Source: Erythroxylum novogranatense
Lineage: Eukaryota > Streptophyta > Magnoliopsida > Malpighiales > Erythroxylaceae
Direction of reading: 5' to 3'
Assembly (NCBI GenBank): GCA_029891385.1
Contig: CM057226.1
Coordinates: 9,975,225 to 10,039,224 of the forward strand
DNA length: 64,000 nucleotides
This document shows, in pieces, positions 31,513 through 43,313 of this stretch (its first letter is position 1; every line of letters starts with the position of its first letter). Below the pieces are notes generated by a model. The model worked only from the letters and a program-made list of their open reading frames with translations, was not told where the DNA came from and did no database searches. The position numbers and the translations under genes were made by a program.

Positions 31513-32371
31513 CAGAGGGGGCAGTTTCCTCTCCTAGCCCGCTAATTTGGGGTGGAGGGTCGATTAGAAAGGAACCGGCCGAGGCCCCCCCGCGATATCC
31601 CAGAATGAGCCGATCGAAGTCATACCGACCGAGCCCCTTAATACGACCGACTACCTCCCACTCCTCCCTAGAAAGAGATAAGCTCGGTGCATCGTTCTAA
31701 CGCTCGGCTAGAGGGTGCCTCCACGGCTGGCACTTAAAGGAAGATCCTAGGGGCCTCACAAAAAAGTACTTCGTCCGCCAAGAAGTAATTTTTAAAGTTG
31801 TTCCGGCTGGGCAGTATCGGGCATCTCTATACTGCAAATGAGGGATCCCAGCCCCAGAGCTCGATCTCTGATTCATTCTCAAAAAATGGCTTAGGATGCC
31901 AACCGAAGGCAAACAGCCAAACTGATGGCATAGCAAGGCCAAACCGTTAATGAACCTTCAGCTATTCGGAGTAATCTGGCTCGGCATCAATTGGTAGTCG
32001 ACGCACACCTCATCAATAATTGGGGCATACGGAAGCCTCATACCACCGACCGAGAAGAAACTATCAGAAACAGCAAAATATCCACTCAAATTGCTGTGGA
32101 TCCGTTCATTCCCCAAGGCCAGCCTAAGCCCCCAGGACATAGGGATATTATTCCTGATAATCGACCATTTCAGCTCCCCCACGGTCATCGTCGATTTATC
32201 TCTCGGTGGCTCCTCCACGACCATCCCATCCTTCCGTTCTCTCGTCAAGATTTCTTCAACACCTCTTACCTCCGACACCGCCGCTACTTCAAGCGCCCCA
32301 ACTGATTGGGAGGCCCTCTTGGCGGTTTCACCCCTAGGGTTAACCACACTTCTAGAACTGGCTGACGACAT
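31513..32371 (-). pseudogene. Antisense gene of the Tat element, N-terminal part
   Basis: From ATG at 32371 the frame gives MSSASSRSVVNPRG, then LALGNERIHSNLSGYFAVSD, GMRLPYAPIIDEVCVDY, LMPSQITPNS. After an in-frame stop at 31958-31960 it continues with RFINGLALLCHQFGCLPSVG, then KYFFVRPLGSS. After a second stop at 31697 come REEWEVVGRIKGLGRYDFD and DPPPQISGLGEE. The R-L-P...Y-x-L-x-P-S-Q-x-x-P-N block matches what I know of Pfam Transposase_28 (putative gypsy-type transposon). All in one frame with two nonsense codons. A GT at 31511-31512 could be the donor of an 80 bp intron ahead of the coiled-coil part, but the phase does not fit exactly as read. Confidence 0.7.
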
Positions 32372-33036
32372 GCTTACTAAGAGGAAACCTTTGAGAAAAT
32401 TTTAGAGGAGGAGACGAGAGAAAAGGACGTACCTATTTGGTGATTTGAGGCAAAATTTGGACGACGGTTGAAAGAAAGCTCCGGAGACTGTGGGCAAGAA
32501 AATACAAATGAAAGCAGGATGAAAGCCGGAGAACAAAACAGGCGTAAAGAAAATCTGCAGTCTATCGACCCTGAGTACTTATAGAAGATCGGTCGAATGG
32601 ACGCTCCAATCAACGCTCGACGCGTGGAGAAAATCCGAACCAAACTCAAACACATGGCAGAATTTGAGCTGAGGTGAATTAGGATTATTCGAATCGGAGG
32701 CGCATAGCTTGAAAGGACGATTGATACCGCATAACGGTTACAAAGACGTTTCGTTTCAGATTCTGAAAATTTGTCAGAGGACACGCGCCGTCAGTAATGA
32801 TTAAATAAAGTACCTTCACGCCCTCAGCATAGATGCTCGCCTGAACTCTCTTGGTACGAGCTGTCACGCAATAAGTGTCGATGCCGACCGATCGGAACAC
32901 TCAACCGATCGATCCTAGCACGAGCATTCATGTACTATCCATTGATATCCGACCGATCGGGCCTACCCCGAGCTATCCTACAGACGAGCTACAAAATCCT
33001 TATATACTCCTTCGACCCTTCTCCTTGCTCAGACTC

Positions 33037-33053
33037 GAGGAGTAGGGGGCTTA
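33037..33053 (+). promoter_or_regulatory. Tat element polypurine tract
   Basis: GAGGAGTAGGGGGC just before the 3' LTR, the usual plus-strand priming site. Confidence 0.8.
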
Positions 33054-33469
33054 TGGTTGGGTCGGTCGTGCTAGGCCCAAACCCACTCAAAATGACTCAT
33101 GGACCGATCGGTCCACCCCGCAAGGACTGACCTAGTTCCTATCGATTATGCTAGGCCCAGGCCCTAGTCCACGCATCTACGACCCACTTGCAGGTGGAAG
33201 TCTCCCATGCATACGTAAAGACCTAAACCTAGCATCCATTCCATATATAAGGTATTATTTTGCCATGATACGGGTACGTGATCAGAATCCTAGCTTCTCT
33301 ATTCATAGCTATCAAACCCTCTCCAAAAAGATTAACTTGAGCATCGGAGGGGCCTGCCGGTGATTAACCCCCGGCGTGCCTTGCTTTGTTTTGCAGGAAC
33401 TGTTGTTAGAGAGTCAAGTTCATAGATCCAAACGGCAACGTGCAGCCTCGCCAGAATCAGGCTGAACCA
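33054..33469 (+). repeat. Tat element 3' LTR
   Basis: 416 bp. Relative to the 5' copy it has a 2 bp deletion in GAGACAGTC, and the ATG of the gag-leading frame is changed to ATA. Confidence 0.93.
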
Positions 33470-34388
33470 CCTATCATTTGTATACCTTTATAATTTACAT
33501 TGAACTGATTTGAATTGCTATGTTGCATGAGAGCTTGAATATGATCAAGGCCTTCCTTGTTTTAGCCATTTAACTTTAAAAAACCTTCATTCGTAATTCC
33601 TAATTCAACCATTTTGAGCCATTTTAAAAATCACTTTCTTTATGTTTTAAACCCACATCACAAACCTAACATATCATATATCTTATCGCTTAACTACACA
33701 TCTTAGTAAGGTATTTTTAAATTATTTAGGAAATGAGAATAATTTTGCTTTAAATTTTATTTTTCAAACTACTCATTTTATATTAATTTTGTATGATGGC
33801 TACCTATTTTCATATTAATGATTTATGATGATTAAAATAATAATAATAATAGAAAATAAGAATAATGACCATAGTGTATTTATATTGATAATTAAGTGCT
33901 TGGTCAAATTTTATCCCCTACATTTTGAATGCTTTATTAATGTGTGGTTTTAGCCTATAATCTTCTCTTTCCAACCCTTAACCCAAGCCTCATTACAATC
34001 TTTTAATAAAATTCCTTTTAATTCATACCTTGATGTGTTCATAGTGAGAGATATTTGGTGTATGTGCAAGTTTGTAGCAGTGCATTCCTTGTGACAACAG
34101 TTTGAGTGTAAACAATTAAGCCTAAATACTTGTGTAAAAGAGGGAACACCATAAGGACATTCATCAAGGCATTGTGCATACTTTAAATTCAGATTGTCTT
34201 TACTTTTCTTTATTCATACTTTCCGGTGAAAATCCACTTTGTTGTGTTATGCTTAACTTTTTTTTAATCTAAGTCTTAAGGAGTATGCATAGTTTAATCT
34301 CGTAAAAAGTGGTTTGGTAAAAACTAGTTGGCTATTTGTTGTGTTAATATTTTATTTGCTTAGGGACAAGAAAGTATACGAGAGAATT
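33470..34388 (+). mobile_element. Athila-like element, 3' untranslated part (+ strand)
   Basis: AT-rich non-coding sequence with blocks I associate with the long 3' region of Athila elements (AACCATTTTGAGCCATTTT-like, AACCCACATCACAAACCT, and GGGACAAGAAAGTAT shortly before the LTR). No coding frame. It is truncated at its left by the junction into which the Tat element inserted. Confidence 0.6.
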
Positions 34389-35665
34389 TGATAAGTCATA
34401 ATTTTACCTAATTTTTAGCATTCAAATCTCCATAATCTTATCTTAATATGTTCAAACTCATACTTTTAGAAGAAAATGATTGGTCCTTAAATCAAATTTA
34501 AAAGTTTGAAATAAAGGAGCAACATTACCATTAATTAAGAGGGAATCAAAAAGGTTAGAGCTGGCAAAATATTTATTTTGCATATTTGAATTAGATTATT
34601 GGAATCAAATTAAAATATGGAAAAGCAGTTTGAGTAATCTTAGGCGTGGGCACATTTAGTAGAAAATACAATATCCAAACTTCAAATATGTAACAGAAAA
34701 ATATATTTATCATGGTTAGAATCTTCTTTTGGCCAAATTTGAGTGAAAATCAATGAAATTATAATCTAAAGAATCCAAAGAATTACAATAAAAAAATTTC
34801 ACATAGGACTGAAGTAGCTATAAATAAAACCAAGGAGCAAAGCATCTAAGTTTTCTAAGTTTTCTCTATGTTTTTTCAGTTTTTCACAAAGTTTTCTTTT
34901 CCTCTCCTTAACGTACGTTCTTTAACAGGTAGTCCTAGTTATAGCCATTATTGGCTAATTTTCTGTCTTGGTTAAAGGAAGTGGAATCCTTTTGGAGTTT
35001 TACAGATTGGGAGCCTGTTGGACCTTAATGTAAAGTGTTTTACTTATTCATGAATTGAGTTTTTTTTGTGATTTTGTTTTATGATTAATTTTGATTGATT
35101 TCTAATGCGAGTGATTAGTCTATTGATTGAAATAATCATTTGCTATATTAAAGTTTGAATATGTAAAAGTGTATTTTTTAATCGTTTGTAGCAACTAAGA
35201 GTTTTATTTTGATGGTTAAGAAATTATTACTTTTAAGAAAAACTTTCAACTAGATTAAATGCAACCATGAATGTTAATAAGTTATCTTACTTCTAAGGTC
35301 TTTTTTAAGTATTGTTTAATTAAAATTTAAATCATATGCAAGGTTATTAAATAAAATGTTAATTAAATCACATATTTTCAGTTAGATAATTCTAAGAAAA
35401 GACATATATTTAATATTACATCAAATATATAATTGATGAAATAATTATTTTATGTTAATGATTAATCATAGTTTCAAGATGTAAAAGCAATCGTAAACCA
35501 AGATTTGTTTTATTGATAAATCTCGCTTTGTTACTCAATTTATTTTCTTTATTACAAAATTCTATATTATCATAAACTCCCTGCTTTGTTAAGTATTTTC
35601 TTTTGTAATGATTACCAAATTAGAATTCCTAGTATAATCGACTCTACTTTCCTATATTATCTTTG
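34389..35665 (+). repeat. Athila-like LTR (+ strand), truncated
   Basis: It begins TGATAAGTCATAATTTTACC and is homologous, in inverted orientation, to 21910-23276. It is cut at 35665 where the T run that marks the LINE tail begins, so the last part of the LTR is missing here. Confidence 0.7.
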
Positions 35666-35936
35666 TTTTTTTTTAAATTTAAAGAAAATAAATTACTCAA
35701 AGCAAATAAAAGTTACCTTTGCATAATCCTTATCTGTGAGAGAAACAAAACACGTAAACAAATGAGGCTAAACATAATGGCCTCTACCTCGATGGACCCA
35801 ACAAAGAACTCCAACCTCTACAGATGCCAAGACTCACGATATTCAAACTCAATCCTAAATACCTACCAGAAGCAATAATAGCCTCCCTAATCATGTTCAC
35901 AATATAGTCCGCTAGTTCATATTTCAGTCTAGCTTG

Positions 35937-37602
35937 CTATTTATAAATCCGTCGGTTCTGCTCCCTCCATAAATTGTAGATCACCATTTGAAAAGATGTC
36001 CGAATTATGAGGCCTTCAGGCCTCCCAGCACTAGTTTCCCTGATAATGGTCGCTAAAACATCATTCCACTCATATGAGGGTGGAAAAAGATCAATCAAAT
36101 GCACAATGCGGCACCAAACTGATTTGGAATACACACATTCAAAAAACAAATGATTCCGACATTCATCAACCTGATTACAAAGCACACAAATAGGGTCAAA
36201 TCTTCCAAACCATCTATCCTTCGTTCGCAGCTTGTTTTTAACCACCAGCCACACCATAAACGCCACTCTAGGACAAACAACTTGATTCCACACCGCATCA
36301 GCCCAACTCGCCTCCTCCGGCCCACCCCTACCGATAGTATGAGCAGATTTCGTAGTGAAAACCCCATCACTGGTGATAGACCACACAATTTTATCCTGTT
36401 CTGACCCAAGCACAACTCCACCGATATATTGATCAAGGATATGACTGAATCTACAATTAGGCATTCGAGCCCTCCACCGAACAACACATGCAACTGAAGC
36501 TTCCTTAGGGAACCGAGTCCTAAAACTAGACAATTCAGGTCTCAGTCAAAGCGGGCTAAGACCATGCCAATTATCAAACCAGAATCTAACAGTTTCACCA
36601 TGCCCTAGCTGCCATTGTATGCAAGGGTAAATCAACTCACGGGTTTGCAACAAACTCTTAAAGATCCATGAATACTCCAACCTCGAGGGAAGTTGCCAAA
36701 AGCTTTGTCCGTTGAGGCGAAAAGTTTGGACCCATTTTACCCACAATGCTTCCCTATCCGAAAAAGCCTCCAACACGCTTCATCATCAACACCTCTCGTG
36801 ATTCGCAGTGACTAATATGATTCCCAATCCCCCTTGATTTTTAGGCACCACAATGTCATTCCATCGGACTTTAGCCCCTTTACAAACACCATGCTTACCC
36901 GTCCATAGGAACTCTTTCAAAATCCGATCCATCTCCTTGATAACTTTTTTCGGGATTACAACATGAGCCACCCAATGGATATGCATGCTGTTCAAAACTG
37001 CAACAATTAAAGTAACCCTCGCAGCAAACGAAAGAAATCTATTCTGCCAGGCGTTAATGCGCTTCCTCAATCTATCTAACAGTGGAAGAAAGTCTGAATA
37101 CTTCGGTTTACCCGGTGTGATCGGCACTCCTAGATATCTGAACGGTTGAGTTTGGAGAGGCAATCCCGCTAAGTTACTAAGATGATCCGAATTAACTACA
37201 TCAGACGAAACATAAATTCCACTCTTCAAAACATTCATTCTCATGCCCGACCACTGTGAAAAGGTATCCATCAAATTAAGCATCCTACTAATCACCTGAG
37301 GGTCAGCTTTACAAAGCAAAATCACATCATCAACATATAAAAGATGAGACATCTGTACCTCCCGACAACGATGGTGATATTGGAATAGCCCATTTCATTG
37401 TGTTAATTTACACAACAGCCTAGACAAACCTTCCATAGCTAAAGTGAACAGATAAGGGGAAAGGGGGTCCCCTTGTCGGATCCCTCTTTGAATCCTGAAA
37501 GGCTTTGTCGGTACTCCATTGACCAAAACACTGAGTGAGGGAGTGTGTATACATTGCTCAACCCATCTACAAAACAAAGGCGGAAGACCTATCCCAAGCA
37601 TA
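35937..37602 (-). pseudogene. LINE ORF2, C-terminal half (RT end, zf-RVT)
   Basis: Continues the frame of 46905-48594 after copia-3. Reading down: LGIGLPPLFCRWVEQC, RGIRQGDPLSPYLFTLAMEG (RT motif), LLYVDDVILLCKADP (catalytic YVDD), RYLGVPITPGKPKY, NQGGLGI. Then WVQTFRLNGQSFWQLP and the zf-RVT zinc domain near 36130-36260 (CPRVAFMVWLVVKN, then CVLCNQ, CRNHLFFEC). The last readable part is NLWREQNRRIYK at 35940. All of it lies in one frame with nonsense codons at 37395, 36786 and 36546. Reverse transcription at a nicked target is its role in intact relatives. Confidence 0.92.
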
Positions 37603-38098
37603 TGTAGGAAAATCCCGGTGTGTACATCACATGTACATGGTGCAGAAAAACAAAAATTTTTATTCCTGGACCTTCTCGAAAGCCAGGATCCATGTGTCTA
37701 TAGAACAAACTCAAACCATAACGGCCAAAGGAGACCGTCTCTAACGGTATCCACGCAGAGATCGGAGAACCTAACCAGGGCAAACCCTTTGACCCGAGAA
37801 TAGCTAGAACAAATTAAAGAGTGCTAGCTCTTACCTTTGTCCTTGGAGAGCTATGAAAAGAAACTTGAAGAAGCTTGGAGAGGATGAAGGAGAGCTTGAA
37901 GAAGATGAAGATGATGAAGAGCTCGTTGATGAGAGAACCAATTTCTCTAAAAAGGTTTTCATAAAACCCTTTCATCTCATCTATAAACCCACGACCATCC
38001 ATCCTCTTCACTCTTCTTTTAGCTATTTTGTCTTTTTTCATTTAATGTAATTGATGACAAAGCAAAAAGGAGAAGCTTCTCCTTCCTTTCCACGTAAA

Positions 38099-38162
<64 letters not shown>

Positions 38163-39464
38163 TAATTATTTAATTAATTAATCATATATATATATGTATA
38201 TAACTGCTGAAGTGGTCCAGTCACATTGGGGTCGGTCCTACCGGCCTACCGGGTCCCGGTATGGAAAAACTACCGAAAACCTTTTTCAGCAATATCGATG
38301 TCGCGATCTCATCGGGACATATCTCGTTCTCATCGGGATCTATTTAATTCCATTGCTCTCCATTTATTGGATCTCAGTCCAAAACTATTTTACGAATTCT
38401 CCGAGACACTCTTATGCGTGTGACCCATTAGGTTCCCGGTTATGTTGGTCACTTAGATTAACACTTAATCTGAGCAAGTCATGGGCAGTATCTAGCAACA
38501 CATCATGACCCCCAATTGACCGGAAAGTAATTGGTTTGGCGAATGAACCTATATTCATCACGGACCATATCACGAACCTTTCCATTGACAATTCCTGTGC
38601 AATTCGTCCTTTCACCATGCTATACCCCACTTGGTTATGAGTATGGGCAAAGTGTTAACTCTTACTAGAATGACTAAGTCAAATCTAGTCCAAGTGATAT
38701 CAGTTCTTGTCCTGGGACTCATTACTTTATATGTCACTAAAGACACTCTTCATGACATACGTACTCCGGCCAGAGATTTCCAAGTAATGACCCTGACAAG
38801 AGGCCATGGGTATCATCTTCTACTATCACAGAAGTGGTGAATTCTCTATTGGCTACTCAATTACCTTCGAATACCTCAAGATGTACCCAATCACCACCCT
38901 ATGAGCGACCTATGTAAGGCAACAAGGAATGGAGTCAAAGTACAGAATCAGTATCCAAGATATCCTTGAGTACCTCAAGTCTAAGGATATTTGCACCATT
39001 GCTATGATGAGATTATCACTGACATTAGAATAGGACATCCATGTGATGATCTCATAGCAGGTCATCCAATGTACTTACTACCTCTAGTAAGCATTCACAT
39101 CTCAACCCTAAATATCCCATATTTACAGTTTCTGAGATCCACTACTTGATCAAATCAAGGAGCTTGAGATGTGCTAGTCTCTCCGGACATCGATGTCCAG
39201 CCAAGAATCCTATGACTAGGATAATTTAGATCTTGACATAATTGCACATGATAGGAATCTCAGTAGTATGATCACATCATAATTTCCTTCATGCTATGTC
39301 ATATATCATGGACTTCATTAATTTGCTTATAGATCAATATCCATTCATAAATAATGAACAACAAAGTAATGAAATATGCCTTTCTTTATTTATTCATAAA
39401 GTCTGTACACAACTTTGTACAAAAACGCGCTAAAGGCGATTGCCTTTAGGGTACTACTCTAACA
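37603..39464 (-). repeat. copia-3 3' LTR
   Basis: 1862 bp. It holds an (AC)21 and (AT)10 run at 38101-38162, absent in that length from the other LTR. Small acidic open frames such as 37853-38050 occur in both LTRs and are not taken as genes. Confidence 0.93.
38101..38162. repeat. (AC)n(AT)n microsatellite in copia-3 LTR
   Basis: About 21 AC units followed by about 10 AT units. The corresponding spot in the 5' LTR (about 45586-45606) has only two CA-like units before the AT run. Confidence 0.95.
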
Positions 39465-39474
39465 ATCTCCCACT
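39465..39474 (-). promoter_or_regulatory. copia-3 polypurine tract
   Basis: Minus-strand AGTGGGAGAT directly before the 3' LTR. Confidence 0.85.
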
Positions 39475-39592
39475 TGACCTAAAGTCAATCGCCTTGATAT
39501 CTAATACCATAGGCGAGTACCTGAGAATCAAAACTCTTTTGTGATAATGGCTTTGTCAATGGATCAACAATATTTTGCTCGGTGAGAATTCT

Positions 39593-41078
39593 CTATCGTG
39601 ACATCACCGCCCAATGATCTCCTAATCGATGATATTTCATGAGCACGTGTTTGGATCGTTGATGAGACCTTGGTTCCTTCACCTGTGCAATAGCCCCATT
39701 GTTGTCACAATACAACTGTATGGGTCCATCACCGCTAGGAACCACACCAAGTTCAAGAATGAACTTTATGATCCAAACTGCTTCCTTCTTTCGTACGCTC
39801 AAGCGCAATGTACTCGCCTCGGTTGTTGAATCGCATCGTCTCTTGTTTGGAACTCTTCCAACCGACCGCCTGGTCGCTCGATGTGAATATATAACCTGAT
39901 TGGGATTTGGAATCATCCTTATCGATTGAAATGGCATCAGATACCCGCCACTTTGAAATCTCCATCTCCATATATCAAGAAAACATCCTTAGTCCTTCGC
40001 AAGTACTTTAGGATATTCTCGATCGCCACCCTGAAGGACCTCACCAGATCCGATTGGTATCCGTCGTAACATTTAGAGCATATGATACATCGGGTCTCGT
40101 ACATAACATAGCGTACATGATAGATCCTACCGCAAATGCATACGGGATCATATTCATGCGCATCCTCTCATCTTGTGTCTTAGGACACATAGATTTCGAG
40201 AGTGTTATCCCATGAGTCACGAGAAGGTACCCTCTCTTGGATTGTTCCATACTAAACCTCTTCAGCATCTTGTCTATGTACGTTGATTGTGAAAGACCAA
40301 GCAACCTTTTTGATCTATCTCTATAGATCCTTATCCCAAGGATATAAGTTGCTTCACCAAGGTCTTTCATGGCAAATTGTTTGGACAACCAAATCTTCAC
40401 TGATTGTAGCATAGAGACATCGTTTCCTAGCAATAATTTGTCATCTACATACAGCACAAGGAATACGATTGCAGTCCCACTAACCTTCTTATACACACAG
40501 TATTCATCCGGATTTTATGAGAAACCAAACTCTTTGATTACCTCATCAAAACGGATATTCCAACTTCTGGATGCTTGTTTCAATCCATAGATGGATTTCT
40601 GAAGCTTGCATACCTTTTCGCCATCATAGGAGGTGAAGCCCTCAGGTTGTGTCATATACACATCCTCAACTAGATTTCCATTTAGGAAAGTTATCTTCAC
40701 ATCCATTTGTCATATCTCATAATCATAATGAGTGGCAATGGGTAGGAGTATCCTAATGGATTTAAGCATTGCTACTGGGATGAAGGTCTCATCGTAGTCA
40801 ACTCCTTGTCTTTGACGAAAACCTTTAGCTACAAGCCTTGCTTTATAGGTAATCACATTACCATCCATGTCAGTTTTCTTTTTGAAAACCCATTTACACC
40901 CTATGGGTTTTATTCCTTCGGGTGCCTCAACCAAAATCCATGCTTGGTTTTCATACATGGAATCCATTTCAGCTTGCATGGCATGAAGCCATTTCTCAGA
41001 CTCTGAACTCTTCAGAACCTCTTCATAGGTGGTAGGCTCATTATCTTCTATGAGCAACACGCTATTCTGTTCATTCAC
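39593..41078 (-). pseudogene. copia-3 reverse transcriptase-RNase H, broken
   Basis: RT: WLHAMQAEMDSMYENQAWIL, GCKWVFKKKTDMDGNVITYK, MDVKITFLNGNLVEDVYMTQ, KSIYGLKQASRSWNIRFD, LYVDDKLLLGNDV (catalytic YVDD). Then ATYILGIRIYRDRSKRLLGL. RNase H: KDDSKSQSGYIFT, AVGWKSSKQ, LYCDNNGAIAQ, RSKHVLMKYH. Stops break it at 40710, 40515 and 40041 and the RNase H is in two frames. The first catalytic RNase H region is degraded (SDSKSQ type motif with changes). Confidence 0.9.
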
Positions 41079-41159
41079 AGAAATCCATATCTCTCTAGAA
41101 CAGAGCGTATCCTACTTGACCTACAATTTCGTGTGTTGTAGAAGGTTGAATCTGTTACT

Positions 41160-42185
41160 TCATCCGTATGAGTCACAGTTTGTGTTCGACGATTGATCTG
41201 TGTCTATTCGAGCATCTTGAACTTCTTCAAGTTCTATTTTGCTCCCACTGTCTTCTTGTAAAAGAAACTCTTTCTTCTCTAAAAAGACAGCATGCTTTAA
41301 AACAAACACCTTTTGTTCCTCAGCAAGGTAGAATTGATATCCCATTGTTTCTTTAAGATATTCTACAAATAAACACTTGTCAGATTTTGCATCAAGTTTA
41401 TCTGACTGTATCCGCTTCACATAAGCAGGACAACCCCAAACTTTCAAATGAGTAAGATAGGGTCTCTTGTTAGTCCACATCTCATATGGAGTAACATCAA
41501 CTGTCTTTGATGGAACTCTGTTTAGCAAGTAAACAGCTGTCTCGAGTGCATACCCCCAAAAGGATTTTGGTAACTTTGCAAAGCCCATCATCTATCGTAC
41601 CATGTCTAACAAGGTTCGATTTCTCCTCTCAGCCACACCATTATGTTGTGGTGTGTAAAGAGGAGTCCATTGAGATAAAATCCCATTATCTCTGAGATAA
41701 TCCAAAAACTGTTGGTCTAAGTATTCCCCACCACGATCGGATCGTAATGTCTTGATACTTTTCCCAAGTTGGTTTTCTACTTCATTTCTGAATTGTTTGA
41801 ACTTTTCAAATGCTTCAGATTTGTATCTCATCAGATACAGGTACCCATATCGACAATAATCATCTATAAAGGTAATGAAGTAAAGACAACCACTTCTAGC
41901 ATGGATGGACATCGGACCACATACATCTGAATGTATTAGGTCTAATACTCCATTCGCACGTTCACCCTTTCCCTTAAAGGGTAACTTAGTCATCTTGCCT
42001 AATAAACAAGATTCACATGTGTCATATGATTCATAATCAAATGACTCTAAACTTCCACTCTCATGGAGCTTAGCTATGCGTCTCTCATTTATATGGCCAA
42101 GGCGACAATGCCATAAGTAGGTTGATTTTAAATTATCTGGTTTATGTCTTTTCGTGTCATTGACATTCATAATTGGATGTGACAT
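41160..42185 (-). pseudogene. copia-3 integrase region
   Basis: Zinc domain: YLWHCRLGHINERRIAKLHE, CESCLLGKMTKLPF. Core: LIHSDVCGPMSIHARSG (first Asp), FITFIDDYCRYGYLYLM, IKTLRSDRGGEYLDQQFLDY (second Asp), [16 protein letters not shown] (Glu). A single stop (41589-41591) separates it from KLPKSFWGYALETAVYLLN and YLTHLKVWGCPAYVKR in the same frame. All catalytic residues are kept. Confidence 0.92.
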
Positions 42186-42457
42186 ATCTAATATGTAAAT
42201 TTATTGCATAATGTACCAAGACCATAAAGCATTCCATTCAAACTAATAGAACAACCATTGTTACTAAAAGTCAAATGGAAACCAAATTTATTTAAACAAG
42301 AAATGCATAATATGTTCTTTGTTAAAACAGTACAAAATAACATTCATCCAATTTAATTACAAGCCCACCGGGAGTGACAAAAATAAGTGTTTACGGCTAA
42401 TGCAAAGAACTCTTGCTCCATTTCCTACACGCAGTCTAGTTCTCCTTCATGAGTCGC

Positions 42458-42976
42458 TCATCGTCCTCGAGGCCCTCGTGATATCATTGCATATGTGTGA
42501 GCCACAACCGTATCTAATACCCATATATTATGGTCGTAAACAAAGATAACCTCAATGACAAACATACACGAAGAAGTCGAGGCATCTAATGCCTTCTTCT
42601 GCTTCAATTCTTCCAGATAGACTTTACAGTTTCGCTTCCAGTGGCCAGTCTTGCCACAATGGAAGCAAGTTCCTTTTGGTGCAGTTTCTTTAGTTTTCTT
42701 TTTGGTTGCATTTCCTTTTGGTTTCTTAGACTTTTTCTTCTTTAGATTCTTTTTCTTTGAACCAGAAGAAGAGGAGTCCACCACGAGCACTGGCTTGCTA
42801 TCCTTCTTGATAACATCAACAACAAGTGGATCAGGAAGTGGAACATCTAGGACATAGCCTAGTTCCTCAGATCTGAGAACAATTCTCAGATTTCTCAGCC
42901 AATCAAGAAAATTAGGTCCAGTTAATTTATTAGAATCCATTAGTGAGCGCAAATTCACACTAGAAGTCATCTTCAA
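42458..42976 (-). pseudogene. copia-3 gag with internal deletion
   Basis: Opens MKMTSSVNLRSLMDSNKLTG, PNFLDWLRNLRIVLRSEELG, YVLDVPLPDP, then jumps directly to a Lys-rich linker (VLVVDSSSSGSKKKNLKKKK) and the CCHC knuckle CFHCGKTGHWKRNC. Related Gag proteins have roughly 150-200 more residues between those parts. The frame goes on into a decayed protease start (NIWVLDTVVAHTYA, where LDTGCGSH is usual). It is not expected to form particles on its own. Confidence 0.88.
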
Positions 42977-43133
42977 TCAACCTATAGGGAAAGAGAGAAA
43001 GAATGTTAGAATAGAATTATATGCATGATCATATGGACTTACATGACATGCATATGGCTCCCACTAGTTTCAAAGCATTCATAACCCTCACTACGAATCC
43101 AAGAAACATTAAGACAAAATGTCCTAGTGGGTC

Positions 43134-43313
43134 GATATCCGACATTACTAAAATGACCTTGGGTTTACCCAACAAGCCACCTTAGGTCAATTGGTAGGTA
43201 TCAGTCATACCAATTGCATCATAGATATCCGACATTACTAAAATGACCTTGGGTTTACCCAACAAGCCACCTTAGATCAATCGGCAGGTATCGGTAATAC
43301 CATTTGCATCATA
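43134..43313. repeat. 90 bp tandem duplication in copia-3 leader
   Basis: The block GATATCCGACATTACTAAAA begins at 43134 and again at 43224. The two units differ at a handful of places near their ends. Confidence 0.9.

Larger units (their letters stand above)
23350..33469 (+). mobile_element. Ty3/gypsy Tat-type LTR retrotransposon, 10.1 kb
   Basis: LTRs 23350-23767 (418 bp) and 33054-33469 (416 bp) start TGGTTGGRTCGGTCGTG and end GCTGAACCA. Target duplications CCTAT lie at 23345-23349 and 33470-33474. The LTRs differ at about twenty positions (near 5%). Order inside: gag, protease, RT, RNase H, a second RNase H, integrase, tandem repeats, an antisense gene, polypurine tract. Two RNase H domains and an antisense gene in the 3' region are features of the Tat lineage of plants. 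Stops and shifts in every gene make it non-autonomous. Confidence 0.95.

Noticed and set aside
37853..38050. Small acidic protein (KKLGEDEGELEEDEDDEELV), also present at 45337-45534
   Set aside because: It lies in both LTRs of copia-3 in the antisense direction, with no known homologue; repeated GAAGATGAAG sequence explains the composition.
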